Made by a program: the position numbers and the translations under genes. A stretch of 64,000 nucleotides of DNA. Origin: Magicicada septendecula. Taxonomy: Eukaryota > Arthropoda > Insecta > Hemiptera > Cicadidae. This document shows, piece by piece, positions 1-12,053 of the stretch (position 1 is the first letter of the stretch; every line of letters begins with the position of its first letter). The DNA is taken from assembly GCA_034769895.1 (NCBI GenBank), contig CM068369.1, forward strand, positions 146,527,574 to 146,591,573, in the 5' to 3' direction. The notes beneath the pieces are model-generated. The model ran no database searches. It saw only the letters and a program-made list of their open reading frames with translations, and was not told the DNA's origin.

Positions 1-404
1 CAGTAATCAGGACCAAAGCTTTTCAAAAGGGTATTGTGTGCTTCATTGTTAGTAAATAAGGTTTGGACCGCAGTCACAAAGAAGTATCTAAATAACACCA
101 TTCTAACTTAATAAAGTTTTTTTTTCTGGGAAACAAAATGATTGAAAGAAAACGGAACGGAGCACTCGGGCCAGCCCTTAAACTTGTTTTATTTCGTTGA
201 CATAAATTTCTTCGATAATAATGGAGCAAGCAAAAAGTATTTAACAACAATGACGAACAAATAAGCTGACAACGTTTGTCGTCTCTTTAATTCTGTTTAA
301 ATTTGGCGACGTTTTCATTATATCAACGAAGTGAGACAATAGATCTGTTGTTTAAAGGCGAAACAACTAAAGTGTTTCGCACAGGGGCATGCACATGGGT
401 GAGG

Positions 405-465
<61 letters not shown>

Positions 466-892
466 TACAGTAATATTGACTTACTTATCTCTAAGACTTT
501 GGAAAATTTTGTTTTAAATATTTTTGAAACAAAATTAGAAAGTCGTGGTTGTTTAACAGTTTTTTTGTTTGAATTAATTTCGTCGTAACAAGTTCACAAG
601 TTTGTAAGATTTTCGTGTAAGACTTTCGTTAAGCACTTATTTGATTACCACTAACACAACTGTGTAATAAATAAGTCATTAACGCATATAGAAAGTATCA
701 TGTTTGTAACAATTAGTGTATACAAATGTTGTTTAACAACTTGAAAGTTTTATAAACTAACAGTATAAATTGCAAAAATCTTGCTACAGTGATATCTGTA
801 TAAAAATTAGAGGCACCGATTAGGAAATACGTATTTATCCCACACATTCAAAGATAAAGATCTTTATTGAAATTATTATTATTATTATTACC
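1..892. other. AT-rich intergenic sequence, no gene seen
   Basis: No open frame with recognisable protein similarity and no repeat boundary that I can define, apart from the GT tract listed separately. Confidence 0.6.
406..462. repeat. (GT)n microsatellite
   Basis: Uninterrupted GT dinucleotide run of 57 bases. Confidence 0.98.
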
Positions 893-1009
893 AGCCGGGC
901 AGTTAGGCCGTGGTCGACTGTTATTGTAGACACACGTTTCGGGCCCACCATCGGAGGCCATCTTCAGTGTCAAAAAATGTTTGGCAAGGTGTCCGTAAAT
1001 TCACCACAG
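893..1009 (-). repeat. Left arm of a head-to-head hammerhead repeat pair
   Basis: Read on the minus strand, this segment matches 2030-2150 on the plus strand. The shared words are a 'gacaccttgccaaacat' block, the hammerhead core, and 'ctacaataacagtc' after it. The two copies face away from a shared centre. That centre is now occupied by the Tigger-like insertion at 1012-1996. A degenerate trinucleotide ATT tract lies just outside this arm. Confidence 0.75.
928..967 (-). ncRNA. Hammerhead-ribozyme-like motif
   Basis: The minus strand reads CTGAAGA (matching the CUGANGA core), one extra T, then a stem II formed by GGCC-type and GGGCC-type arms around a GATGGT loop, then GAAAC. Stem III can be 2 bp (AC/GU) closed by GUGU, followed by the cleavage triplet GUC. 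The type is the small type I hammerhead known from Penelope-like retroelements. Stem I is weak. Activity is untested. Confidence 0.65.
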
Positions 1010-1011
1010 TA

Positions 1012-1996
1012 CAGTAATACCGCACTTACGCTACCCCGATTTCTGCGAACCCGGAGTTACGCGGTTCTTCATCACTCCTCCTGCTTCGCCCCCCACCATC
1101 GCTCGGATCATTCCACCGTCGTTTGTCACTGTCATACAGTAAAGTACAGGACTTGCATACGCACGGACATGTTTTGCGCTAAATCTATACATGATTAGGA
1201 CTTCTATAATAGACGAAAACTTAGGAGGATTGTTTTATATTACGTTTACGTATTACAGTTACGTGTTTTAATTGTTACGTTTATGTGTGTGTAACGTTTA
1301 AAAAATAACTGTGTTGTCTGAACGAAGTAAAACAGATTCTCCTGCACCTAGTAAGAAAAGGGAAACGTTAACTCTGGAATATAAACTTAACATTATTAAG
1401 ATTTTGATACCCAAATGAAGATTTGTGAATTAGCAAAGACATTTGAGCTACCGGAATCCACAGTAACAACAATCGTAAAAGATAAAGAAAGAATTCTCGC
1501 AGCTGTGATAAATGCCCAATCCTTGAAGTCAAGCATAATTTGTAAGCGTCATAGCATTATTGCTGAGGTGGAAACAATGCTGAAATTATGGCGTGATAAT
1601 CAAGTAAGAATGAACAATAATTGTCCAGTCGATCAGAACACCGTGTGCTATCAAGCTAAACTGATTTTTGAGAGGTTGAAAGAAGAAGCTGGGGAGACGG
1701 ACGCCCAAAGATGAAAAGTTTGTAACCAGTAACGGTTGGTTCAGCCGATTTAACACTCGCTGCAATTGGCACAGCACCGCCTATTTTGTATTAGAAATAT
1801 GTGTTTTCCAATATGTATAAAAAACTACAATTTTTATTACATACTGTTCTTTTAAACAAGTGTTTTTGTTAGCCCTTCGTACTAATTAAGTAAAATTTAT
1901 ATGTATTTATGTGCAAAGTTGTACCCCGAGTTACGCGAATCTGACATGCGCGCTCTTCGTCGGTCCCACCTGTCGCGTAACTGCGGGGTATTACTG
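1012..1996 (+). mobile_element. Non-autonomous Tigger/pogo-type DNA transposon relic
   Basis: The terminal inverted repeats begin CAGTAATACC on both strands and are followed by related TTACGC-containing subterminal words. The element is flanked by TA duplications (1010-1011 and 1997-1998), the pogo/Tc1 signature. It is 985 bp, too short for a full transposase, and holds only the N-terminal DNA-binding part of one. It lies near the centre of an inverted hammerhead pair. Confidence 0.85.
1317..1800 (+). pseudogene. Tigger/jerky-type transposase, N-terminal fragment
   Basis: The first frame (from about 1317) gives a charged stretch ending KKRETLTLEYKLNIIK, a typical start of a CENP-B-type helix-turn-helix. 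It then stops, and the reading continues in another frame from 1415 with MKICELAKTFELPESTVTTI, the recognition-helix region. Later residues include the second HTH motif (NGWFSRF, near 1735-1755), again in a shifted frame. The DDE catalytic domain is absent, so no transposition activity is expected. At least two frame breaks are present. Confidence 0.8.
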
Positions 1997-2029
1997 TACT
2001 AAGCGAGAGACTATGTCATAGTTTTTACC

Positions 2030-2165
2030 TCAGTAGTGGGGTGAATTGGCAGACACCTTGCCAAACATTTTCCAGCACTGCAGATGGCCCCGATGGTGGG
2101 GCCGAAACGTCTTTCTACAATAACAGTCCGGCTAGTAGGCCCAATAACAAAACTTTAATAAGTTG
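2030..2165 (+). repeat. Right arm of the head-to-head hammerhead pair
   Basis: Plus-strand counterpart of 893-1009, sharing the block before the ribozyme core and the 'ctacaataacagtc' block after it. About 30 bases between the Tigger element and this arm appear to be the original spacer of the pair. Confidence 0.75.
2078..2115 (+). ncRNA. Hammerhead-ribozyme-like motif, core diverged
   Basis: The order is CTGCAGA (consensus CUGANGA, disturbed), an extra T, a perfect 6-bp stem II GGCCCC/GGGGCC around GATGGT, then GAAAC and GTC. Stem II is well kept but the catalytic core word is altered, so this copy is probably inactive. Confidence 0.55.
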
Positions 2166-3318
2166 ACGCCGGCCGTAAAAGCTTAAGGAATTACATAAAG
2201 ATTTAGGATTAATCATTGACGCACATTTTTTAAAGAAGAAAATTTATGATAACGGAAAATTTACTTCCCACAAAAAAATAACTTTGTGAGTTGTGTGACC
2301 ATACTGTTGTGTAGCACGTAGCCTATACGGAACGAGAAGGTATGTGAACGCGATAAGTGTTGACTGACTTCACGTTGGGAAACGACGAAACGTTTCTCAG
2401 ACAAAGAAAGAAATTGCAGATTATTTCATATTACTTTCATGTCTATGAAAACGTGTTTTTAAACAACTAATTGTTACTTGTTAGGTTGAAAAGTACGTAC
2501 ATGCTATTTTGAATCTCGTTAACACCAGATTGAATTTAATTAATTAATTAATTGACTAATTAAGTAATAATTGATTAAGTTATTAATTAATTTTAATAAC
2601 TAAATTAATGTAATTATTACTCTTACAGGCAATTATCATTTTACAGCATTTTATGTTTTAAGTAATTTCAATGAATTTGAAAATTTAAAATTTTATAAAT
2701 AAGTTTTATAAAACGAAAAATATCAATTGTGCTAATTTATCAGAATTATTTAGCAATAGAGTTAATAGCAATTACTTATATAATAAATAGTATCGTTTCG
2801 TATGAACGTATGTGCTTTTTGTAATAATACGGTATAATGATTAGTAAGAATAATTGCGAAACTAATAACAAAAACCTATTATTAATCGTAAAAAATATTT
2901 GTGAATACAGTAAAGCTAATAATATTAACGTTAACAGAAAATACTTTCTTTATTATTTTACAACGTGTGAAATAAACTTTTATAAACAAATAAAATCCAT
3001 AATTCTTAAATGTTAATATGAAATTGGTTAGTGTACCGTATTCTAATTTTCACATAATTTTGCAACTTTGTTCAAAATATTGCAGCTTTTCTTGACCAGA
3101 AAATTTTGGACTTTCTTTCCTACTATTTAACGTCCGACCACTTTCGTATCAATGAAATAACTGAATAATGAATAAAGATGTTTTCAATTAAACCGTCGTG
3201 TAATTAACACACGTTTTACATCATGTCAGACATTTTGATAAGGTTGTGCTTTTTGTAAAAAAAATATTGTATTTTGGTCTTGAAAACACCGTAATACAGT
3301 GTGACGATATTTAAGGTG
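2166..3318. other. AT-rich intergenic sequence, no gene seen
   Basis: Very AT-rich, with TTAATTAA-like runs near 2530-2620. No supported coding or structural feature. Confidence 0.6.
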
Positions 3319-3326
3319 ACAAACTT

Positions 3327-6300
3327 CAATAGCGTATCTAGAATTTGGCCTTGGGGGGGGGAGGGGTTCGAGGTCGGGTCGGTTTCATACAAAAGAAAAA
3401 CAAGTTAAGACTAATCACCATTATTATTTTTAAAGTCGCTAAAATCAGTCCCATTTAAGTAAACGGTAATAGCAAAATAAAATTACGCGTTATTGAAACA
3501 TTGTTTACAAGATACATTTAACTGAATTGATTTTCCTACATTTAGTATTTCAAACGTATATGGGCTAATGCTGTGTAATAAACCTGTTTGCATATTATAA
3601 CAAAAAGAAATGTAGTGGGTGTTGTTTAAAATGTGTTGCAATCTGTGTCGGGCGTTCCCTCCGCGCACTTTTGTTACTTACTCTGTTGACTGGATCGTCT
3701 GCAGCGATGTAGTCCTGTAACACAACTTAAAACTATGCTTTTTGTGGGCGCCACTTGGAAACGTTTGTTCCAAGAAAAAATTAAATGTGATTGATAAAAT
3801 TTTTAAATCTACGAAAAAATTTAAACAAGTCAGTTTAGCTTTGAAAAATCAGTTAAGTTTAATGGTTCTTTAAAAACAAACAAATCGTCTGAAGGACTAT
3901 CATTCATAAAAAATTATAAAATTGCAGAGAAAAAATTTTACAAGTTATTATTATTGACAATTTTTTATATGTCCAATCAAGTATCGGCTAGTATTTCAGA
4001 TTTTGACTCAGTTGACAAGCATGAGTTTAATATGTGAAAAATCTTTACTCTCAGGACGTGACTCCTTTGAACTACCAAGACATATCAATTAGATGCCTTA
4101 CAAGAAAAAAAAACTAAGTGATTTGAAGGTGTATGTGTGGCGTGTAAAGTACAACTGTGTGATAAATGTAACCAGGTAACAAATGACTTTAATTTTGGTA
4201 ACTCACGTTCCAATGGTCGTTTATTCTCTCACTGGACACTTCCTTCGGGTAGTTTCTCGATCTCGCCTCTTCGGGTGTACACTGAATCTATTTAAAGTCA
4301 AATTTTGCGATCATTACTTTTTCCGCACTTTTTGTCAAAACGTTTGGCAGTAAAATCTCGTTCAAACGCCGCCACTACGAATCATCTGTTTAGCGTTGAT
4401 TCAGAAATCTGCCACCGCAGCGCTGATTCCCATGCAGTTTTGAGGAAGGCTTAGCTGTATTGTTTGTTTACGTTCGGGGGAATTATTTGTCACGTTAGTC
4501 AGTCAATGCGAACACAGCAGAATTCGTTCTCTATTTAAATGTTGGGACCCTCCTGGGCCGTCGACGTTCTGGCTGCGTGATTTCTATTAGAATTTGCCGT
4601 ATCGCTGCTCTATTTCAGCGATACTTTTTGGCGACTCTCGTTGAGGTTAAGTCAGTCGGGTATGTCTATGTACGGGAAAAAGCCTTCCTGCCGTGTCTTG
4701 TCGATTTCTCGCCTCTCGGTTTCGCCTTAGCTGCGTTGATCAGTGTTGTGTGAGATGCATCAGTTCTGGAGTTCAATCTTCAAGTGTTTTTTGGGTCGAA
4801 TTTGGTCTCGCTTTTATACTAAATCGGGATGACTGTTTTCGTCGACTTCCGGTATATTTGTGTAAAAATTCTTTCTAGATTGTTCGAGAATAAACGAAAT
4901 GGAATGTCATAGAAGAATTTTCACTTCCGTAGAAGCTTTTAGAACGAATTTCTTATTCTTCATACAATGGATATTTCAAAATTTACACTGGTATTTATCA
5001 AACAGTTTCACATTAGTACTTACAATTTGTATGCCATTAGATTCCTTGTTTTTTACTGAATCTAGCGATACTAAATATGATTGGTATCTAATTAACTTAA
5101 GTCTAATAAACATTACAATTTACAACCCTCACCTTGAGTTGTAGTCATTGAAAACTCAATATTTATAACAAAAATTGTTGTGGAGTTATAAAGTTCCCTT
5201 CACAAGCTGGACATCTACTACTACTACTCTCCTACAACAAAATAAACAAATTTTAACATCAATAAAACACAAATAAATACAATTTTATATGGCCTCTGCT
5301 CATGGCCTAGGTTCTTGTCAGTTTTCTAATACAATGATTAGTCTTTTTCCTTAATATATGCATTATTTCACCACTATACACACAGAGTTTATTATTTTGT
5401 CTATCTTTTGTGATACCTGGTTACTTTGTACATATATTATATTTATCACAAGATGACATAGCATCATTGATTGGTCTTGAGATGTCATTTTCTATGGTGT
5501 GACAAATCTCACTCTAATTAGTTAAATTCTTTTAGAATTGACTTTACTTTCAACTGAGTTTATTTCTTATTAAGGTATTCTGAAGTATTGTACCTTTCTA
5601 TCTTATTTTTGTTAGTATTATGTAAGTATTTTGCCAGATATGATTATTTTTGTACTGGATAATTGGCTTCAGCCATACATGGTATAAGTAAATATTTTGC
5701 TGACTTGACTATTACAATGTTAAAGTTGGTCAGGTATATTAGTATAGTTGCTTTATATCATATTACAGCTTTCTAATACAGTTTGGTTGCATTTTGGCAA
5801 CATTAAATTCATAAATTATACAATATTAGATGCCTATTACATGTTTTTAGTTAACACTGTTTTTGGCTATTTTGGCTGCTTTTTATTCATTTGACAGCTT
5901 CCTTTATTTAAGATAAATTGTTCACTATTGTCTGCTTGACAATTACATATAGTTTTTATTTAAATCTGATAATAATTAATTTTTTCATGAAATCTTGGTG
6001 TATGGTCTCAAATCCAACACATTAATATTTTTTGTCATTGCAAATATACAATTTTTATTTTAACTTAAACTCTTTCTAATAATGTATTTAAGTCATTTAA
6101 TACATTTATTTTATTTACATCACATAATATAATGATGGATCTTGTCCATTTATTCACAAAAAATAGTTTTTAATACTATATTCATAGTTATAAAACTTAA
6201 TAATGATTGACTTCATTCTGGTAGATTCTGACATTATTTCTCTCTCTTATAGTGTCTTATGGTTTTTTCACTCTTATTCACTTTAATAATATATATGGGG

Positions 6301-6639
6301 TTTTGTCTTAGTCATAGTTTGGTCGTTTTTTCAAGTTGATAGAAATAATTATTATACAAAATTACACAATTTTTTGGGACTACTTGGGTTCGATACTGTT
6401 AACTTCACTTTCCTCTTATGCTAACTTACTATATAAATGATTTCTTTTTATGGAACGTTCTGTGACGTTACAATATTTAGAAAAGTGTTCCTACTATATT
6501 AGCATAAACATCTGAAAAAAAAACAATAAAACAGCCTAAAAATTAAATTATTATCAAAGTTCGTCAGCTTTTCGACGCTCTGGGGGTGGGGGGGGGGGTG
6601 GGTTCGGTCCCGTTCGTCCCCTCCGTAAATATGCCCCTG
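3327..6639. mobile_element. hAT-like DNA transposon, decayed or non-autonomous
   Basis: The ends are CAATAGCGTATCTA on the left and, read inward from the right, CAGGGGCATATTTA, imperfect inverted repeats of the CAGGGGCGTA type common in hAT elements. A perfect 8-bp duplication ACAAACTT flanks both ends (3319-3326 and 6640-6647), the length expected for hAT. Poly-G tracts sit just inside both ends (near 3352-3365 and 6582-6602). I found no BED finger or hAT transposase motif in any frame. The GC-richer block at about 4190-4890 differs in composition and may be a nested insertion. Alternative: another superfamily with 8-bp duplications. Confidence 0.65.
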
Positions 6640-6647
6640 ACAAACTT

Positions 6648-8879
6648 TACGCATCAGTATATTTAGGAATTTCTACATTTTATGCCGACTACGTCAGTAA
6701 AGATACACATATCTGACAGGCAAGATGTTTTTAAATGCAAGTATAAAATATATAGGCCTACCTACATATTTTAAAATTCGTATTAGATATATATAAATAC
6801 AAAAAACGTAATGACGATACAATTTAAAAAACAGTCATGGGGAGAAAATTGTTTAAATGTATTTATTTCTGACTGTAAGTCGCTTCCTTATGATTTCGTG
6901 TAATTATCAATACGGCGTGTGTGTGTGTGTGTGTGTGCATGTGGTTTCTCTATGAAACGATACAATAAGAAATTTCTTAATGATGTTATGCATAAATGCC
7001 TAAATTTTTGTCAGCCTTTGAATTTCACCCGCAAATGAATAAGTTTTTCAACGAGGTCAGTAGTAAAGGTTGTGGGATACAAACATTCACACAAATAACT
7101 ATCCCTTTACATGACACAATTTGTAAAATAACAGGTGGAGACAAATTAGTATTTAATGTCTTTTGTAAATATGCACCAGTAACTGACAATTAATGGCGTT
7201 AAATATCATCCACCAACCCGTATCTACTTACGGGAGTGTATTAGTAATGCGTTTTTAATGGTATCGAGTGCATTGTTTTTTTTTTCTTTTAATATACCAT
7301 ATACGGTCAAAATTATAGACTACTGCTTTGTTTGATACTTTTGATAATCGAGTCGGAACATAAAGAACGGAGGTTCGCAGAAGAACGCCGTTCTAAAATT
7401 TAAACTTATTTAGTATAAAATTTCGTAAAAAATAAAACACTGCAACATTTTTCTCTGTTTGTATAAATAATTAATGACGTAAGTACACTTCAGGAGAGGT
7501 CGTAATATTCGGTTTCATATTACAGAACGTTGTGAAGATTTGTATTTTACAATGTACACACTTCGTAGACATTGACGAGCTCCCAACATGTCTTTAAAAG
7601 TGTTATACTTTAGAGAGTTAGTATACTTCCGGACTGGGAGATTTTTAAGTTATTCACGAACGTCAGAGCTCTTTACGCTGCCATTCAAAACACTTTTCAA
7701 CGTGTTTCTTTGTTGCAACACCCAAGGGCGCTCGAGAAGATCTCTTCCTGTGTACAAGTGTCTGAACAGTACACGATTTGTCCGTTTCACTAATGTCTGG
7801 CCTTGACTGTCGGTAGACTTGAAACGGTAGGTATAAAGATTTCACGAACGTAGGACAGAAACCTCATTGATAAACAAAAATATCCTCCTCAAATGTTAAT
7901 AAGCTTCGATCTTAGAACTATTTTTAAAAGCGTAGACAAGTTCAAATACAAGAGATGCGTAGAAGAATAACACAGCACTGAGGTAAAAATCAAGTTTAAT
8001 CTAAAAAGTATATAATACTTTTACGCAATATATTATCTTCCCTAAATATTGCAGTGAAATATTACTATATGGTAGTACTAGTATATAGTGGTATACTATT
8101 ATATAGTAAAACGATATAATGAAATTATTATTACATTCATTGCTCGTATTTATATGAATAACATTTCAGAATTAAGACTAGTGTTTTCTATTTAATTATC
8201 TTACTTATTTTGTACTATGAGGCGGCTTATAGTTAAATTATTAAACAGGGTAATATGTGTTAACGATGACACTGGATGCTACTTACAAAAGTAACTTTTC
8301 TAAAAATTTTTGAAGAAATTAAAAATTTCTTCAATGTAAAGTATAGCGGTTTGAAGTAAAGCGCATTTACCGCGAATATAGATATTACTTTTTTATTTTA
8401 GCGATATTTAATTTATAAATTATAGTGTACAAATATACGTATACAAAGGTTTTAGGGTAGTCGTTCAGACAGAGCAAGGAGAGGAAATTAAAAGAGAAGG
8501 AAACACTGTCAAAGAAACGTTGGAGAGGAATTCACAAACCAATATTAAACTGAATTAGGTCAAACGTCTGGTGTGTTCTATATACGAGGATCTAGGTTTA
8601 GAGGATCTTGATGTGAAACCTATGTATTGTTTGTTGCACCGCACATTATATTCTGTCGAGTTAGCAGCTTTTTCATAAATGCTTTTCTTTTTTTATTGCT
8701 TATTTTCAGATTGTTGAATATGTCATTCTGAATTCTAATCGACAGTCGTATTTTGCAAATATTCTAGCTAATGTTTGAGAGTTGTCGTCAATGTAATGTG
8801 CAGGTATATAGGTTTTCTTCCTCTTGATTGATATGTTATTTGTTTTTCATTTATTTCTTATTTGTTTTTATTGTTTTCA
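6648..8879. other. Intergenic sequence, no gene seen
   Basis: A short GT run at about 6916-6938 and AT-rich DNA. The small open frames show no recognisable domain. A pyrimidine-rich stretch ending in CAG at 8836-8879 abuts the PLE fragment and looks like a 3' splice site. Confidence 0.55.
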
Positions 8880-9171
8880 GACATTTGTTTCTTTGGTGAC
8901 CAGACATTCTCAACATTCAAATCCGAACTCAACAGTAGCCAAACACATACAACAACAGTCTTGTGAATATGGCCCAATTCAGCAATATTTAACGGTATTG
9001 AAAACACGAAATGATGAAATAAGATCTAATACGTATGAACAATACCGAATATACAAACATGTAAAAGAAGAGGGCCACGAAAATCTATTGAACATCATGA
9101 CGGACTTCAAAAATCTTATTACATTTGAGATATTGCGGCAAAATGAAAATCAACATACACTAATCAGCTGA
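8880..9171 (+). pseudogene. Penelope-like element, C-terminal coding fragment
   Basis: About 97 codons end in a stop at 9171. The order of motifs (VAKHI..., then a spaced H-Y-GPI block, then YEQYRIYKHVK, then LLNIMTDFKNLITFEIL) follows the region after the GIY-YIG nuclease in Penelope-like proteins, where an AxHL...NH block precedes E-x-x-x-IY. The RT and GIY-YIG domains are missing, so this is a 5'-truncated copy. A hammerhead-like motif lies about 170 bases downstream on the same strand, as expected for a PLE 3' end. It is a different lineage from the intact PLE at 11.7-14.6 kb. Confidence 0.65.
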
Positions 9172-9340
9172 TATAATATATAGATCTGAATGTAAACAAA
9201 ACACCGCAACAAAATCAGTTCTCGAGAAACTTTGGACACAAACGTACGTTTCACGATCATTATTCAGTGTTTACGAATTCGTTTTTGTAAATAGTAACTG
9301 TTTTACAATGTTGTGACCGCGAGTGCACAGTGTATATGCC

Positions 9341-9369
9341 CTGACGATGGTCTATGACCGAAATCGATT
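9341..9369 (+). ncRNA. Hammerhead-like motif with palindromic stem III (AUCGAU)
   Basis: The order is CTGACGA, an extra T, stem II GGTC/GACC with loop TAT, then GAAA. In place of a stem III hairpin there is the self-complementary word ATCGAT, which could pair only with a second molecule. It is downstream of PLE coding sequence on the same strand. The compact stem II and the self-complementary stem III suggest a dimeric small hammerhead. The residue before the predicted cut is T rather than C. Confidence 0.6.
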
Positions 9370-9371
9370 GA

Positions 9372-10079
9372 AATGAAGAATGTGAGTAATTAAAACTTTA
9401 TTATAAATCATATCTTTAGGTTATGAACAACGAATACACCACAATAAAAGATTGAGATAATAGGTACCATTAGTAAGCAATAAGTGTGTGAATATTATAA
9501 ATACATTACGTTATCATTAGTACGAGCAATTATTAAAAATTTGAATAATTAAATAGAAAAACATTAAAATAAAGAATAACTAAGGATGTTTCAGGTGATG
9601 TTGGATTAAAAATACTTTCGTAGCCCTTTATTCAACAAACAATACTTGAATTTATTATTTTAAATATAATTGTGAAGCGGAGCTTTGTGGCACCCCTTGC
9701 AAAGTCATGCCTCTCATGCGTGAGTACAAGAACCTGGACAGATGACCAAACCGCGGATCGCTGTCTGGGGACCTTAAATTCGAAAGGCTAGGACAGAGAG
9801 AGAGAGACAATTTCTACCTAATAAGCAATGTGAAATATGGTGAACAGTTTTACGTAAACTTTATTTGATATTGTAAAAGGGAAAAGTATAGATATTGTGA
9901 CAAGCGGTAACTGGCTATTAAGATTTAAATGGCAAAACTCATTATATCTAGCAAAATTGTTCCTGACGATTGTTCAGGTGGTTTCGTTGAAAATAAGAAA
10001 TACGATAATAATTGTGAAGAGTACGTGATTATTTAGTTAATTGGAATTTTAAGAAATAATTTAGCACGCTCGTCCTCAG
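9372..10079. other. AT-rich intergenic sequence, no gene seen
   Basis: No recognisable coding sequence. A short GA run lies near 9797-9808. Confidence 0.5.
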
Positions 10080-10235
10080 GACGCTATACTGTGATTTCAA
10101 TTATCAACTGATTTATCAGTACAGGCTAGACAGCGCCGTGTAATTACCAGTATAATTAGTGTACTTGTGACGGTTGATACAAGGTAATGCGCTACCTAAC
10201 GCTTATCCCCGAGGGGATATCGAGTTACTACTGGA
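10080..10235 (+). repeat. Dispersed repeat, second copy at 42225-42398
   Basis: Shared words in the same order include 'gatttcaat', 'tgtcagt/tatcagt', 'gataca/tatacaaggt/aaggc', 'gcgcta', 'cttatcccc' and 'gggatatcgagt'. The family and its ends are not recognised. Confidence 0.55.
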
Positions 10236-10559
10236 TCGTTCACGTGTCTAAGATTGCGCTAATTAAGGCTTGTCATACTATGGCTGTTGTTGCCGTAACC
10301 TTAGTCTTCGCTAGTTATCATCGTCGCAGTGTCTTTATTTTTTGTTAAATATCGATCATTAGTGCTGTATTAATTGACTTTCTCGTTACAACAAGGTCAA
10401 CATTTAAGTATACCGATGTTGAACGAACCGTAATTCAGGTATATTTTGCTTAGACTGTGGGCTTTATAGCGACATATATTGTTTTGTTTATTTAATAAAT
10501 GACTTTACTTATAATGAAATGGTAAATAACTTCTTGTTAGCGTTACATATTGTTATACT

Positions 10560-11665
10560 TGCGGTCGATTTCTCGTCTTCTTCTACTGCGGTTACAACGC
10601 AGTATGGGTTTTAGCTTCTTCAAAAACATTTCTCCATTCAGGCCTCTCATTACATGGTCTTCTCTATTTTCGTATCGTCATATCCCTAAGATCCTCTTCA
10701 AATCCTCGATCCATCTCTTCCTTGGCCTCCTTCATGATCTCCATTCCATTCATGATCTGCTGGTCTCCATTCTAGACTTTTTCTGGAATTCTGTGCTGTT
10801 CCATCCTCAGTGTGTGTCCCAACCAGGCTGCCCTTCTATTCTTTATAAGCGTAACTACATCAGTGTCGTGTATTGTGTTATTTACTTCACAATTTCACGA
10901 TTCTTTCGTATTCTGCATGAGCCGTCGTTCTTTTGCACTGGTCCAAAATTTTCTCAGTACTTTTCGTTCGAATGTTCTTAGATACTGTTCGTATTTTTGA
11001 GTTAATACTCAACGTTTCACAAGCATATCTTACGACTGGTCTAATTATGCTTGTATATATTTTTAATTTTAATGATTTGTTCAGTGCTTTCGACTTCATT
11101 TATTCTGAGTAGGCGTAGTAATGATATCCACTAATGATTCTCGCCTGGATACCATTGCTTGTGGTGTTAGTATAGTTGTTTGTGAGCCTAGGTAAGTAAC
11201 TTCCGCGTTCAAATTCATGATTTTCGCATTGTAGAGGTTGTCTGTTACACGCTATTCTTGTTATTTCCAAGCATTTGGTTTTATTATCATTTATTTTTAG
11301 TCATCCCCCCATTGCCTTGCAACCTATATTAATCACACTTTCTCTAACAATGTAATTGTTTCTACTTATAATGGCTAAATCATCACCATATGCAAAAATT
11401 TATGTGATTTTCATTTCTATATGTGACATATCTTGTTGATTACTACTTCTAAAAGTAAGCCAGAGAGTAAAGAGATCGATCGCATCTCCTTGTCTAACGC
11501 CTGTGGTAATGGGGAATGTGGATGTGAACAGAGTGCCAGCTCGTATCGTTGCTCTGGAACCAACCATACTCGCTTCCACGAATTGTGCCAGTTTCTTTGA
11601 GTACTAAGTAATAATAGAGCTTTCAAATTCTTTCCTTTGTTAATACTGTCAAAGGCTTTCCTGAC

Positions 11666-11669
<4 letters not shown>
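10560..11669 (-). pseudogene. LINE (non-LTR retrotransposon) reverse transcriptase, C-terminal half, decayed
   Basis: The minus-strand translation in changing frames gives, from high to low coordinates: YIDVRKAFDSI (RT motif A), TTGVRQGD, FAYGDDLAII (the YxDD active site with G for A), a YLGS-like block, SLKLKIYTSIIRPVVRYACET and an FERKVLRKF region. This is the standard order of LINE RT and the conserved tail. Several stops and shifts make it non-functional. The N-terminal RT part continues at 14684-15175, beyond the inserted PLE. Confidence 0.8.

Positions 11670-11709
<40 letters not shown>
11670..11709. repeat. (TA)n microsatellite at the PLE left junction
   Basis: Pure TA run. A similar run at 14650-14683 marks the other junction, so the PLE entered a TA-rich target within the LINE. 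Confidence 0.95.
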
Positions 11710-11711
<2 letters not shown>

Positions 11712-11803
11712 TTTTCTATATAAGTAACTCGATGTTTCTTGCAGTAACTATATAATTTGTGACGTTTTCAATTTGTTTCTTCTGCAAGTAGATAATATTG
11801 TAT
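11710..11803 (-). repeat. PLE terminal repeat (pLTR), 3' copy
   Basis: 94 bp, differing from 14520-14613 at two positions by my count, both C versus T on the plus strand. Its inner end coincides with the predicted hammerhead cleavage site. Confidence 0.9.
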
Positions 11804-11839
11804 GACGCACGTTTCACTGAAAAATATCAGTACCATCAG
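11804..11839 (-). ncRNA. Hammerhead-like ribozyme at the PLE 3' pLTR junction
   Basis: The minus strand reads CTGATGG, an extra T, stem II ACTGA/TCAGT with loop TATTTT, GAAAC, then a 3-bp stem III ACG/CGT closed by TG, then C. Predicted cleavage lies between 11804 and 11803. This is the only copy here with a self-contained hairpin stem III longer than 2 bp. The last core base (usually A) is G, which may weaken or abolish activity. Stem I pairing is poor by eye. Confidence 0.7.
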
Positions 11840-12053
11840 AGGTTTCTAAGTGAATTAATAACAATCGTAATAATTCTATTAATATAAAAGTAACGAATAA
11901 TCGAATTTGTATCGATTTTAACGTAAAATAAAATAACTGATAATCGATTTAGGTCGATTAGTTAACGATTGTTTTAATGTTTATTTCTTCAGCAGCTGTT
12001 TTCTCGGTTATATTTGAAATTTTGTTTATATAGTATTTTGTTCACATTTATTT

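Noticed and set aside
1586-1777. Minus-strand open frame over the Tigger fragment
   Set aside because: Shadow of the plus-strand transposase remnant.
10550-11000. Plus-strand open frames of 143 and 62 codons
   Set aside because: Antisense to the LINE RT relic, which has clear motifs on the minus strand.
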